Below, piece by piece: positions 47,337 to 56,822 of a stretch of DNA of 56,852 nucleotides. Position 1 is the stretch's first letter; the number at the start of each line of letters is the position of its first letter. A model generated the notes under the pieces. The model saw only the letters and a list, made by a program, of their open reading frames with translations, was not told the DNA's origin and did not search any database. Origin of the DNA: Dehalococcoidia bacterium UBA2160 (GTDB taxonomy: Bacteria > Chloroflexota > Dehalococcoidia > Lucifugimonadales > UBA1123); assembly GCA_002328865.1 (NCBI GenBank), contig DCWO01000176.1, positions 33,697 to 90,548 on the forward strand, in the 5' to 3' direction. A program made the translations under genes and the position numbers.

Positions 47337-47581
47337 TTTGTGGACAGGTCGATGGGCGCCTCTACGCGACCGTGCGGCAAGGATGGAAAGCGTCCGTGCA
47401 GGAGTCGAATTCGCGACCGACTGGTTTAGAAGGTGGACAGACGGTCACGCTGTGCTTTCATAGCTACGAGTTGAACGAAACACGTACGTTTATCCGCTGG
47501 TGACCGGAACCTTGCCGATGACCGTTCACCGGTCGTCGATGGAACAATTGCTGCTGATCTGTTGCGATCTTCCACTCAAGG

Positions 47582-48220
47582 TTAACGGCGGGCCATCCAC
47601 AAATGTGGTGCCCCGAATTGCCGCCAAATGGTTGGTGCGGAAGCTGGTTGCAACCCTTCGGTGATTTCTTCAGAAAGGTCATCAATCCGGTCCAAGCGAG
47701 GAGGATACCGGTGCAAGATCAGGCTCGCAGTAGCGAACACCAGCGCGAATCCGCCGATGATGATCGAGAGCACGCCGATGCCGAGGGCGGCCCCACCCCA
47801 ACCTACCATTTGGAGCCAATACGCCAACGGCGACAGGTCCAGTTGGATCAGGACGGGACTCGTCAGCCCGACTGCCAATCCAAATGTCGCCAGCAAGACC
47901 GCAATCAATATGAGCGCGAGCATGAATTGGTACCGCCAGCTGCGCGGTTCATCCGTCTCGTCAGGCCGTTCCAAGCCTAGTTTATCGAGAATCCGTCCTG
48001 CGTACCAGTGCAGCGCGATGAAGCTGAGCAACACGAACCCGACCACTGCGATGACTGAGATCGCGTAAAGGCCGTACAACAGCCCGACGGCGACGGCCCA
48101 CTCGTCGGGCGGGTGACCGGTTGCCCATAGCACGATCATCCAGAACGTCGCGTACATTACTGGCCCCCGCAGCCTATCAGGCCGCAGGGTCGTCTTCAGG
48201 AGATATGGAAACGCTGACAT
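47582..48220 (-). CDS. Hypothetical four-helix membrane protein
   Basis: I do not recognise the family. The 212 residues contain about four membrane helices: around GPVMYATFWMIVLWATG, the long AISVIAVVGFVLLSFIALHW, FMLALILIAVLLATFGLAVG, and IGVLSIIIGGFALVFATASL. A hydrophilic loop (RPDETDEPRSWRYQ) and a polar C-terminal tail are present. GAGGG 8 bases before the ATG at 48220 supports this start over an upstream in-frame start at 48250. Its start overlaps the end of a small membrane-protein gene by 44 bases, so the two are probably translated from one message. Confidence 0.65.
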   Translation of the reverse strand: MSAFPYLLKTTLRPDRLRGPVMYATFWMIVLWATGHPPDEWAVAVGLLYGLYAISVIAVVGFVLLSFIALHWYAGRILDKLGLERPDETDEPRSWRYQFMLALILIAVLLATFGLAVGLTSPVLIQLDLSPLAYWLQMVGWGGAALGIGVLSIIIGGFALVFATASLILHRYPPRLDRIDDLSEEITEGLQPASAPTIWRQFGAPHLWMARR

Positions 48221-48434
48221 CTTGATTTCCCTCGTCGACCGCGTTCTCACTTTGAACGCCAGAAAGCATTAAGCTCCAAATGTCTCTGAGGCTTGATACG
48301 GCACTCGCGATTATTACAACGACCACATACGTTTGTTCGATAGCGTTGATGATGTCGATGGTTCGCGGCGAGGCACCTAGTTGTTCGGCGCCCCAAGTGG
48401 ACACGATGTTCAACCCGACTGCCATCACGATCAA
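48177..48434 (-). CDS. Hypothetical small membrane protein, uncertain start
   Basis: An 85-residue frame with two hydrophobic segments (IVMAVGLNIV and TYVVVVIIASAVSSL) and an acidic tail. It overlaps the next gene by 44 bases. The only normal start codons are TTG at 48434 and ATG at 48425, but the same frame stays open for about 33 more codons upstream and continues to look like membrane protein (YLAILYLSTVRA, then RALILGFAWAV) with no ATG, GTG or TTG. The true start may therefore be non-standard, or the 5' end may be lost by a frameshift. No family is recognised. Confidence 0.45.
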   Translation of the reverse strand: MIVMAVGLNIVSTWGAEQLGASPRTIDIINAIEQTYVVVVIIASAVSSLRDIWSLMLSGVQSENAVDEGNQDVSVSISPEDDPAA

Positions 48435-49003
48435 TACGGCCCACGCAAATCCGAGAATGAGTGCACGAACCAGTATGTTGAATGTCCGTTTGATCGCACG
48501 AACGGTTGAGAGGTAAAGGATCGCTAGGTACCCTCATCAATATTGTACCGGCAAGATCGTACCATTTCCAACATGATTGTCAACCTCGCACCGAATTACG
48601 AGCCGGATATGGCACGACTGCTGCGCGAATTACGCGTACAACCGGATGCCAGTCGGCCAGGATTCTGTCCATACACTCTACTAACGAACGAACGTTGTAC
48701 AAATGAAACAAAAGATGACCATTTGCTTCACGGCCACCGGTCACTCGCCGGTTCCCAATCGCGGTGCCGGTCGAAAATTGACAGGGACAGGAGTGGAGTG
48801 ACACAACGTACACAGCAGACGGTTGAACCAGCCGGTTCGGGCGCGATCGGGTGGAACATTGTCAGTTGAGAGCTGAACGGCGATCGGCCACGTTGGAGTT
48901 GGGAAGACCCATCTACCGGCGGCGCCGGCCATCGAAGGCATCGTACAAGGCTGCGGCGCATACTTCGTCCATGTATGCACACGTTCCAGCTCCCAAACAG
49001 GAG
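48435..49003. other. Long intergenic stretch without a confident gene
   Basis: Only short frames without ribosome sites or familiar motifs are seen; the first ~100 bases may be the missing 5' part of the small membrane-protein gene. Confidence 0.4.
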
Positions 49004-49030
49004 TTGACAGCCAGACGCCAAGGATACAAT
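49004..49030 (+). promoter_or_regulatory. Possible promoter for the SnoaL-like gene
   Basis: TTGACA (49004-49009, a perfect match) and TACAAT (49025-49030) are 15 bases apart, which is shorter than the usual 16-18, so the promoter may be weak or activator-dependent. Confidence 0.4.
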
Positions 49031-49133
49031 GTTGGTGACAAGGCGATGAGGGCCGGGATGCCTCACTGCGGGTCAATATGGAGGATGCCGGGCCAAAGGA
49101 TTTCCGGTCGCAGCACTAAACGAGGAGGCAGAT

Positions 49134-49550
49134 ATGAGTCGTGAACGTAGTGAACAAATAATGCGTCGTTACCTCACCGAGGTGCTCATGGAGAAGAAGC
49201 TCGAGGTCATCAAGGAGATTGCCGCCGAGGACATGTGGGACCACACGCAGCCGAAACCGGGCCGCGAGGGCCTCGAGAGACACGCCGGCGGCTTCCTCGC
49301 CGCCAGACCGAACGTCAAGATCGTCGTCAACCACATCCTCGCCGACGAGGACACGGTCGTGGGCGTCTGGACCTGGCGGAACATGGAGGAGGCGGAGTTC
49401 ATGGGCATCCCAGGTGGGCAGGAAGTGGAGTGCCGTTGTGCCAGCATCTTCAAGATACGCGACGGCTTGCTCGTCGACTACTCGCTCATCGCCGTGTCGA
49501 AGACCACTTCGGAGCCCGTCCTGCAAGGAGGAAGCACCAACATGGTGTAG
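49134..49550 (+). CDS. SnoaL-like / ester-cyclase-type NTF2-fold protein
   Basis: A 138-residue protein with the SnoaL-like NTF2 cone fold: helix SEQIMRRYLTEVLMEKKLEV, then AAEDMWDHTQPKPGREGLER, the ARPNVKIVVNHILADEDTVV strand pair, and the closing CRCASIFKIRDGLLVDYSLI. The family includes polyketide cyclases, ester cyclases and many proteins of unknown role. Conserved His/Asp residues line the pocket (WDHT; VDY). AGGAGG lies 6 bases before the ATG. No polyketide genes are near, so a specific reaction cannot be given. Confidence 0.82.
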   Translation: MSRERSEQIMRRYLTEVLMEKKLEVIKEIAAEDMWDHTQPKPGREGLERHAGGFLAARPNVKIVVNHILADEDTVVGVWTWRNMEEAEFMGIPGGQEVECRCASIFKIRDGLLVDYSLIAVSKTTSEPVLQGGSTNMV

Positions 49551-49910
49551 CAGCATTCAACAGGTTCGTCCCAAGTCCAAACAGTCTGCTGCCAACCGGT
49601 CCATCGCGCCTACCTGGCGCCGGCGCCGGTCAGGCGCTGTACAGCAGCATCATGGGCCCAGGTGATGCTGCCCCCCCAAACTGCCGAACCGGCGTCGCAC
49701 AGCAACGACATCGAGACGCCGGCAAAGATCACCATCAAGAGGTCCACCAGTCAAAGTAATTGTCGGCGACTGGCCACAATAGTTGACTTTCGTCGGCATC
49801 GAGAGGCTTCAAGGCACGGTGGCTGGATGCAACGATGCATGACAATTTGTTGCGCGGCAACTGGCCCAGGAAACGACCCGTCTCGGATCATTGCGCCGGA
49901 TTCGCAGCGG
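49551..49910. other. Intergenic stretch without a confident gene
   Basis: Nothing recognised. A short motif near 49837-49853 (GCATGACAATTTGTTGC) recurs in similar form near 50699-50715; the two are too short to classify. Confidence 0.35.
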
Positions 49911-50339
49911 TCAATCGAGTCCCACAAAGCGGATGATGAGGGGGACGACAATCGTCGTGATCGCCAAAGTTACAATCACGCCTGAAAACAGAAGATAACG
50001 AGTCCCGTAATTCGACACCAAGGACGGATCGTAATACTTATCGACCTCATTGTCACGATACATGGCGACCAATCCACCAAGGAGCATGGTACGGGTCCGC
50101 CTACCTAGGACCAACGCTGCCACCGCGATAACGTTGAGAAGTACTGGCGTAACAATGAATACGGCGAGAATTATGTCGTGAGTTGCAGTGCCGTCTTCTT
50201 CTGTGGCAGCCACGGATACGATAGAGTTGGCTCCAAGAGCAATAAGGTTGAAGACAATGGCAGTAACCACGAAGATGGTGTCGGTGCGACTGCTCTGGCC
50301 AAGCTCATCGACGATATGATTGTGTACTTGCTCGAGCAT
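49911..50339 (-). CDS. Hypothetical three-helix membrane protein
   Basis: A 142-residue protein with three membrane helices (DTIFVVTAIVFNLIALGANS, IILAVFIVTPVLLNVIAVAA, and LLFSGVIVTLAITTIVVPLI) and a short soluble loop containing YRDNEVDKYYDPSLVSNYG. The N-terminal ~20 residues are amphipathic. GGAGG 7 bases before the ATG gives good support for translation. I do not recognise the family. It is isolated, with more than 350 bases of gene-free sequence on either side. Confidence 0.7.
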   Translation of the reverse strand: MLEQVHNHIVDELGQSSRTDTIFVVTAIVFNLIALGANSIVSVAATEEDGTATHDIILAVFIVTPVLLNVIAVAALVLGRRTRTMLLGGLVAMYRDNEVDKYYDPSLVSNYGTRYLLFSGVIVTLAITTIVVPLIIRFVGLD

Positions 50340-50915
50340 TTCGATTCCTCCGTTCGTCGTAGAAAGTTGGGCATCAATTGAACGGCGCAGTTAAATAAGC
50401 ATCGGAGAGGTGCAAACGAGCAAGTCCAGGGGCTTGGCAAATCTCGTGATCCAGGCGGCGGAGCATCCCAAGACCCAACTCACCGTACTGCACACCGTCC
50501 ACCCTGCAACCTCCAACTCATGTGGATTCTCGGTCGATCGTCGCTCGCCTCCTGGTCGAGGCGACGATCAGGGTATCTGGCATTTGGGGCCTTGACCAGG
50601 TATCAATGTACTAATACCTCGTTGACGATCGGACTATCGTCACCACGAGATGCGCGGCATCGCGCCGGACCGATTCGCCTCGAAAGATCGTGAAACAAAA
50701 CATGACAATCTGTTGCATCCAGGCGCCGTCGAGGACAGCAATCGGGATTCGTTGTGTCTCGCACAAGTCTGGCGGAATATAGGCTCGATGCAACACGTCG
50801 CCCGGCAGGCCGGAAAGGCCGCCGCAGGGAATCGCCCTCGTCGTCGCCTATCCTGGCGAAAGCGATATCAAGCCAAGGTTTCGGTGTGTCAGAGTTGTTA
50901 ACGCCGAGTACCCCG
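50340..50915. other. Long intergenic stretch without a confident gene
   Basis: Between the divergent/tail-to-start minus-strand genes no frame has a ribosome site or recognisable motif. Confidence 0.4.
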
Positions 50916-52160
50916 CTACGAAGCAGTCGCTTCGTCCGCCCGCTTGATGTTCTCGGAGCCGGTCACGCCGGACGCCTGCAGATCCTTGATCTGAGCGTCC
51001 GTATACCCCAGTTCGCCAAGCACCTCTTCGTTGTGCTCGCCGACGGTGGGTGGCGATCTGCGTAGGTTGGCGGGGGTGTCTGACAGCTTCACGGGGAACC
51101 CGGTCAGCTTTACTTTGCCGTAGACCGGGTGGTCTGCCTCGATCACCATGTCGTTGTGCACGACCTGGGGGTCTTCGAATACCTCCTGCAGGTCGTAGAC
51201 CGCGCCAGGCGGCAGGCCATTGGCGTCGAACCTTTCCTCCACTTCGGCGCGCGTGAATTTCTTGAACGCCACTTCCATTATGGAACGGAGGGCAGGGGAG
51301 TTCTCGTTCCACCTGGTCGGGTTCTCGAAACGAGGGTCGTCGGTCAACGGGGGCTGGATGTCCAGAGCCCTGCTCAATCGGCCCAGAACATCGTCGACGA
51401 ATGCGCCCATGAGAGTGTAGTGCTTGCCGTCCTTACATTCGTAGATGGCGTAGAAGGGACCGCTGTCGGAGTGGCCAATGCCTTTCGGGGCCCTTTCGAA
51501 CTTCCAGTCCGCGTTCAACGCAGCCGCGTTCTCCTGGAGATGACTGGCGATCACGCCGTCCAGCAAGTTGGTTTCGACGACCTGGCCGCGGCCCGTCTTC
51601 TCGCGCGCAGCAAGAGCGGCCATTATGCCCTGGGCGATCATCATGCCGCCCAGGTAGTCTGCAATGAAGGTGCCTGCAGCCCTGGGCGGGCCGTCGCGAT
51701 CTCCGGTCAGGGACATGAGCCCGCCCAACGATTGCGCGATCAGGTCCTGGCCGATCCGTCCCTGGTACGGTCCCGTCTGCCCCCAGCCGGACGCCACAGA
51801 CCAGATTATCCGCGGGTTGATCTCTTTGAGTTGGTCGTATCCGAACCCCATCCGCTCCATGACGCCGGGTCGAAAGTTGCTGGCGACGACGTCGGCGGTT
51901 TTGACCATCTGGTAGACGATCTCTTTGGCCTCGGGCTTTCGCGTGTCAAGGCTCAGACTTCGTTTGTTGCGATTGTCGGCCATGTAGTACAGGCTCACGC
52001 CGTTGATCTGCGGATTCTGACCACGGCCAAGATCGCCGACGTCGATTCGTTCGACTTTGATTACGTCCGCGCCAAAGTCTGCAAGCACCTGAGTGCCAAC
52101 GGGACCTTGCTCGACTTGAGTAAAGTCGACCACACGGATGCCTTCATACGGTAAAGTCAT
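50916..52160 (-). CDS. CaiB/BaiF family (class III) CoA-transferase, second copy
   Basis: A 414-residue class III CoA-transferase. It opens LPYEGIRVVDFTQVEQGPVG, with ADFGADVIKVERID, MADNRNKRSLSLDTRKPEAK and WSVASGWGQTGPYQGRIGQD, where the Asp is the expected acyl carrier, and ends VGEHNEEVLGELGYTDAQI. The ATG has AGGAG 6-7 bases upstream. It is clearly diverged from the paralogue at 14048-15265, so the two probably use different acids. It stands alone between gene-poor stretches, and the substrate is unknown. Confidence 0.93.
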   Translation of the reverse strand: MTLPYEGIRVVDFTQVEQGPVGTQVLADFGADVIKVERIDVGDLGRGQNPQINGVSLYYMADNRNKRSLSLDTRKPEAKEIVYQMVKTADVVASNFRPGVMERMGFGYDQLKEINPRIIWSVASGWGQTGPYQGRIGQDLIAQSLGGLMSLTGDRDGPPRAAGTFIADYLGGMMIAQGIMAALAAREKTGRGQVVETNLLDGVIASHLQENAAALNADWKFERAPKGIGHSDSGPFYAIYECKDGKHYTLMGAFVDDVLGRLSRALDIQPPLTDDPRFENPTRWNENSPALRSIMEVAFKKFTRAEVEERFDANGLPPGAVYDLQEVFEDPQVVHNDMVIEADHPVYGKVKLTGFPVKLSDTPANLRRSPPTVGEHNEEVLGELGYTDAQIKDLQASGVTGSENIKRADEATAS

Positions 52161-52621
52161 TCTTTGCTCCTAAGTCGTTCTAGATGCTGGAGCGCCGTCA
52201 GCGCCGGTCGCTCGCGTCTCAGTATACTCGCATAATCTCGCCAGCAACGACGAGGCGGCCAGCTTCACGACGGCGGGCTAGCGATGTCACAGGCTCCGGA
52301 GCTTCGTCGCGTGCGTGCTAGAAGCGAGGAACCAGACCGGTGATCAGGGTTGCGCTTGGCCAATTGCCTGTAGAATGTGCGCGCCCAGGCGTCCTCAGGG
52401 CGGCGCTAGGGCAGGGCGGCCACTCTCAGGGCATTGACGGCGACCCGTCATCCGCTCGATCGAATCGCAACGAATGAAGACCACCGCCTAAGGTTCTCAG
52501 CCTCTCGACATCTGTTGCACCCGTCTTGGTTCTCGATTTCCGCAACAAGACTCGCAGAACAGAGCGCCTCGCCATCTTAGCCAGACGATACGAATGGTCG
52601 ATGTGGGCATGAAGAGCGAAT

Positions 52622-52643
52622 AAAAGCAACTGCCGTTGCTTTT
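52622..52643. terminator. AT-tailed perfect hairpin, possible terminator
   Basis: AAAAGCAAC and GTTGCTTTT are exact complements around TGCC. The A and T ends would give a terminator-like tail on either strand, though no gene ends nearby. Confidence 0.5.
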
Positions 52644-52695
52644 GGACACAGACCGGGGGTAGTTCGGCATCCAGCAACATGCCGTGAGCACTAGA

Positions 52696-52719
52696 CCATA
52701 TAGCCATATTGCCATATGG
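52696..52719. repeat. Three tandem 8-bp CCATAT repeats
   Basis: CCATATAG, CCATATTG and CCATATGG are directly adjacent, about 145 bases before the amidase start. They could be a regulator site or a small simple repeat. Confidence 0.5.
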
Positions 52720-52864
52720 TTTTCGTTGTGCCCACCGCCTGTCATCAACTCGCGCAGGACGCAATGCCCATTTAGGCGCTGCAATACGTCTCATGATTTG
52801 ACAATTCGTGAAGGCGGTCATACCTTGTCGCCAACCTCAATGATTGTCAATTGGAGGATGGCCA

Positions 52865-54319
52865 ATGGCTAATCTAGCATTCGAATCTGCCGTGTCACTG
52901 GCTAGCAAAGTCCGCGACAAGGAAATCAGCGCGGTCGAGCTTCTGGAGTTCTACCTTCAACGCGTTGAGCGCCATAACCCGGCCCTGAACGCGATTATCT
53001 TCACGCAAATCGAGAAAGCGCGGGAGCAGGCGCAGACGGTGGACGAGGCATTGGCGAACGGAGACGTCTTGGGGCCACTCCACGGAGTGCCGATGACGGT
53101 CAAGGACTGCTACGACTGGGTCGGGTCGCCGTCAACGTGGGGCAACCCCATGTTCAAAGACAATTATCCGAAACGTGACGCCCTGGCGGTTGAACGCTTG
53201 CAAAATGCCGGCGCGGTGATCTTCGGCAAGACCAACATCCCGCTGATGCTGGCCGACTGGCAGACTTTCAATGACATCTACGGAACCAACAACAACCCCT
53301 GGGACCTTGCCAGGGCGCCCGGCGGTTCATCCGGCGGGGCCGCCGCGGCTCTGGCGGCCGGCCTCACCGGGTTGGAAGCAGGCACCGACATCGGTTCATC
53401 CATTAGAAACCCCGCCCACTACTGCGGCGTGTTCGGGCACAAGCCGTCATACGGTGTCATCCCGGATCAGGGGCGGTTTCTCCCCGGCGTCTTTGCTTCG
53501 ATTGACATAGAAGTGGGCGGACCGCTTGCTCGCAGCGCCGAAGACCTGGCGGTGTCGATGGACGTGATGGCCGGTCCCGGAGGTCTTGATGCGAACGGAT
53601 GGCGGCTCGATCTGCCGGCGCCGCGCAAAAGCTCGCCGAAGGACTACAAGGTGGCCGTGATGCTGACTAGTCCCTACTGCGAGCAGGACGACGAATTGAC
53701 TGACCGGTTGCAGAACACCGTCGATGCTCTGGCGCACGCTGGGGTGCAGATCGACGACTAGGCGCGACCCGCCCTCGATCTTCAGCGATCGCACCACGTT
53801 TTTCAGATGTTGCTTCGGTCGGCGACAAGCGCAGGCGTGTCCGACGAGCAACTCGCCGCCCACGTTGAGAGTGCGGCGCAACGCTCCGAAGATGACCGGA
53901 GCGGTCAGGCATATGTCGACCGGGCGGTGACGCTTTACCATCGCGACTGGTGGAGGCTAGCCAACGAGCGCGAGATGATGCGTCTCGCGTGGACCGAGTT
54001 TTTCCAAGAATATGATCTGTTCCTGTGTCCGACATCTTCCTCCGCCGCGTTCCCGCACGACCAAGAGGGTGATCGATTCGATCGCACGCTCCCGATCAAC
54101 GGCGGTCGGCGCCTTGGCGCCGACCAGCTCTTCTGGGCAGGCCTGAGTGGAGAGGTCCACCTGCCGTCGACAGTGGCGCCAGCAGGCTTGACCAAATCCG
54201 GTCTTCCCTGCGGATTGCAGATCGTAGGCGATTTCTTACAAGATCGCACATGCATCGAGTTTGCTCGCCTGATGTCACAGGAACTTGGCGGCTTCGTACC
54301 GCCACCGGGTTACGAATAA
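52865..54319 (+). pseudogene. Amidase-signature hydrolase interrupted by one in-frame TAG
   Basis: Amidase-signature enzymes hydrolyse amides through a Ser-cisSer-Lys triad. The first part keeps Lys in VPMTVKDCYDW and the Gly/Ser signature GGSSGGAAAALAAGLTGLEA, then GTDIGSSIRNPAHYCGVFGH. At 53759-53761 a TAG follows QIDD, and the same frame continues without any other stop to 54319 with clear family C-terminus (LCPTSSSAAFPHD, then STVAPAGLTKSGLPCGLQIV). The full reading would be 484 codons, normal family length. GGAGG 7 bases before the ATG at 52865 gives the start. A single AAG-to-TAG type change, a base error, or (much less likely) amber read-through would explain it. Confidence 0.85.
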
Positions 54320-54779
54320 GGACGAGCTAGCGTGAGACACTTGGCGCCCAACCGTTTCCGCGGGGAGCGACTCGCCCAGGCCGGTAGGCACGGTCTGGAT
54401 CGGGGAACCAGGGCTAGCTGACAGACTCGACCCACCGCTGGGTCCGGCATCTTGTCGTAAGCGTAGGGCAGGGTGGTGCTGTCGTCGGAGCTGTCGATAT
54501 CGGCCGAAGGGGGATTCGCGCCGGCGTTGGCAAGGGGGAAGGGGGTGGCGTCGCTGGCAAGATTCTGACCGTTCGATCGGCACGGGCCAGCGCGTGAAGC
54601 GAAACTGGGGCACCTTTCCGGTTCGAATGGGTTTATCGATATATGAGGCACATCTGAGTATCATTGTCATCGGTTGACGAAAGTGACCGGCTTGTGTGAG
54701 ACTTGCGCCGTCCCAACTTGGTGTGCCTAAATTGGCGCCGGACCCAATCTGGGAAATATCGATTCACAAGGCGGCAAAG
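54320..54779. other. Intergenic region with a tRNA-like remnant
   Basis: No credible gene; short frames on the minus strand lack ribosome sites and family motifs. It contains the degenerate repeat of the right-edge tRNA flank, listed separately. Confidence 0.4.
54492..54575 (-). repeat. Degenerate copy of the tRNA 3' end and flank (possible old att site)
   Basis: Bases from GTCGATATCGGCCGA to GGCAAGATTCTGACC align with the right edge (56777-56847), with about 26 of 30 identical over the tRNA 3'-end core. The T-loop is damaged (TTCGAAT changed), so it is not a working tRNA. Confidence 0.5.
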
Positions 54780-55592
54780 ATGGAAATACGTCAGGGTCTT
54801 GCTGACCTCAATGGTACACGGCTCTACTATGAGGTCGCTGGCGAAGGACATCCGCTGGTGCTCGTCCACGGGTTCACGTTAGACACACGCATGTGGGACC
54901 CGCAGTTCGAATTATTCGCTCAACGCCATCGGACAATCCGGTACGATGTCCGTGGCCATGGAAAGTCTGCGGACCCGGTGGCAGACCAGGCGTATTCGCA
55001 CTCAGACGACTTGCTAACCCTCCTGCGTTATTTAGATGTGGAGCACGCACATATACTGGGCCTCTCTCTCGGAGCGATGATCGCCTCCGACCTCGTCCTT
55101 ACCTACCCTTCTGTCGTCGATGCCCTGATTCTGGTTGACACTTCTGGGTTAGGCGGCTTCCCGTTCCCAAGCGATGTAGCAGAGACCCTAACTCGGATCA
55201 ACGTGACGGCCAAGGAGAAGGGTGTCGATGCGGCGAGACAGATTTGGATGAGTATGGGCTGGTTCAGTCCGGCTCTGGAGAAGCCCGACGTTAGAAATGC
55301 TGCGCTGCAGATTGTCGGTGACTATCGAGGTTGGCATTGGCTAAACCGAAACCCCGTTGTTCGACCCAACCCTCCCGCTGTCGGGAGATTGGACTCAGTT
55401 GTTGCACCGACGCTAGTCATTGTCGGTGATCGAGACATGCCGTATAACCTCGAGATTGCGGAAACCCTGGAGAAAGGCATTCCTAACGCAAAGAAGGCAG
55501 TCATCACGGGTTCGGGTCACATGTCCAACATGGAAGAGCCGCTGGCCTTCAACGAAGTCGTCTTGCGATTCCTGTCGGAGGTTTCCGCCTGA
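54780..55592 (+). CDS. Alpha/beta hydrolase
   Basis: A 270-residue alpha/beta hydrolase. The oxyanion region is LVLVHGFTLDTRMW, the family turn is YDVRGHGKSADP, and the nucleophile is Ser96 in GLSLGAMIA. The acid is the Asp of VIVGDRDMPY and the base is the His of GSGHMSNMEEP. The length and the order are those of 3-oxoadipate enol-lactonase-like or C-C bond hydrolases; a specific substrate cannot be given. I chose the ATG at 54780, just before the conserved first strand, with AAGGCGG upstream; an in-frame start at 54696 adds 28 non-conserved residues. It converges with the phosphotransferase gene. Confidence 0.9.
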   Translation: MEIRQGLADLNGTRLYYEVAGEGHPLVLVHGFTLDTRMWDPQFELFAQRHRTIRYDVRGHGKSADPVADQAYSHSDDLLTLLRYLDVEHAHILGLSLGAMIASDLVLTYPSVVDALILVDTSGLGGFPFPSDVAETLTRINVTAKEKGVDAARQIWMSMGWFSPALEKPDVRNAALQIVGDYRGWHWLNRNPVVRPNPPAVGRLDSVVAPTLVIVGDRDMPYNLEIAETLEKGIPNAKKAVITGSGHMSNMEEPLAFNEVVLRFLSEVSA

Positions 55593-55609
55593 CCGTGTTT
55601 TGCGGCAAC

Positions 55610-56698
55610 TTACGGGCGTAGCGCCGGCGCCCCGAGTTCGACTACAGCCTGACATGCCCTTTCCAACCTGATTCTCATTCGCGCTCTTTCATGCTCTCCG
55701 CTCAGATCAAGAAGACCCATGAGGTTGACAACACGTGAGAGGCAGCGCAGCATGGCAAACTTGTAGTCTTCGAGACATTCTTCGAAGGAGTAGCCGGTGA
55801 CTCCGCTCTCCACCAGAGCGTGGTGGTAGGCATCCACTAGGTCGATTTCACTCTTCCCGGTGTTCCGCGCATAGCATCCGAAAAACACCGCGAGATCGTA
55901 AGGGCCGCGCCCCAGACTGATCTCTTTCCAGTCGATTACCGTCATCTCCAACCCCTTCTCAGATTCTTGGAAGAAGAGGTTCTGGAGTTGAAAGTCGCCA
56001 TGGATCATCGTCATCGGAGGACGGCTAAGCCTCTCGTGGATGAAATCAATCTTTGCTGCCAGTTCCACAACTAGTTCTTTCATGTCATCCGAGAGGTCGT
56101 TTCCGAACTTATCGATGAACCGGTCCGCTCTTTCACGATAGAAGCGGCCAGCCCTGGCGCCCACGACGGCCAAACTGTCTGGCCAGTCAGCGCTCTCGAG
56201 CTCCGGGTCGCCCCACCACTGGGCGTGGAATCGCGCAAGGCTCGCAACGGCGAATTCCTCCTCCTCATCGGAGCATCCTTCGACAGGATTACCGACACGA
56301 GAAGGTGATAGGCCCTCCAGCAACAGGATGTTCGTTCGGCACTCGACATTTACTTCGCCGTGGTAGAGGCGAGGCGTTCTTAGCGGCGTTCGGCCGGCGA
56401 GCTCGCGGTAGAATCTCAGCTCCGGGGGATCGGCGCCGGCGCTCCAGTGATTTGGCGCCGCGACGGGATCGTTGCCGGAAATCTTCGCGATGATGGACAG
56501 CGGAGCGGCCTCGTCGAAAGTCTCGTAGCTGGGGCGCAGCCTGACCAAGTCTCCTGAAATCCCCTGTCCCTCGCCGATGGTTTCGATCTCCAGGAATGCA
56601 ACGGCCGAACCTCGAATAACGCCGCCGACCTTCAAAGCATGCGCAAGCCATTCCGATGTGATGTCTTTCGGGCTTGCAGGGATCCGTGGATTTGCCAC
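55610..56698 (-). CDS. APH/ecdysteroid-kinase-like phosphotransferase
   Basis: A 362-residue small-molecule kinase of the aminoglycoside phosphotransferase/choline kinase fold, close to ecdysteroid-kinase-like members. The catalytic loop is MIHGDFQLQN with H233 and D235, and the metal-binding Asp is in TVIDWKEISLGRGPYDLAVF. The N-lobe includes GEGQGISGDLVRL and a Lys in SIIAKISGND. Such enzymes phosphorylate hydroxyl groups on drugs, sterols or metabolites with ATP; the substrate here is unknown, and resistance should not be assumed. It is convergent with the alpha/beta hydrolase, 17 bases apart, and follows the tRNA at the right edge on the same strand. Confidence 0.9.
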   Translation of the reverse strand: MANPRIPASPKDITSEWLAHALKVGGVIRGSAVAFLEIETIGEGQGISGDLVRLRPSYETFDEAAPLSIIAKISGNDPVAAPNHWSAGADPPELRFYRELAGRTPLRTPRLYHGEVNVECRTNILLLEGLSPSRVGNPVEGCSDEEEEFAVASLARFHAQWWGDPELESADWPDSLAVVGARAGRFYRERADRFIDKFGNDLSDDMKELVVELAAKIDFIHERLSRPPMTMIHGDFQLQNLFFQESEKGLEMTVIDWKEISLGRGPYDLAVFFGCYARNTGKSEIDLVDAYHHALVESGVTGYSFEECLEDYKFAMLRCLSRVVNLMGLLDLSGEHERARMRIRLERACQAVVELGAPALRP

Positions 56699-56822
56699 GT
56701 CATCAGGCCTCTCGCATGAGTTGCGGCAATGCTAGCACACGACGGGATCATGCATGGAGCGATCGTAACCGTGGAGGTCGATATTGACCGAGCGGGGAAT
56801 CGCGTCGGAGCGAGGAGGGGGG

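Larger units (their letters stand above)
52161..52864. other. Long intergenic region with small sequence elements only
   Basis: No gene is seen in about 700 bases between divergent genes. It contains a terminator-like hairpin and a triplet of 8-bp repeats, listed separately. Confidence 0.45.

Noticed and set aside
53759..53761. Pyrrolysine at the amidase TAG
   Set aside because: Amidases are not known Pyl proteins, no methylamine genes are seen, and a point mutation or base error is simpler.
54546..54620. Intact second tRNA gene
   Set aside because: The T-loop is altered and no D-arm or anticodon arm can be formed from the following bases; only the 3' end and flank are similar.
55610..56698. 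Antibiotic-resistance aminoglycoside kinase
   Set aside because: The kinase fold is shared by many metabolite kinases, and the sequence is nearer to ecdysteroid-kinase-like proteins; no resistance context.
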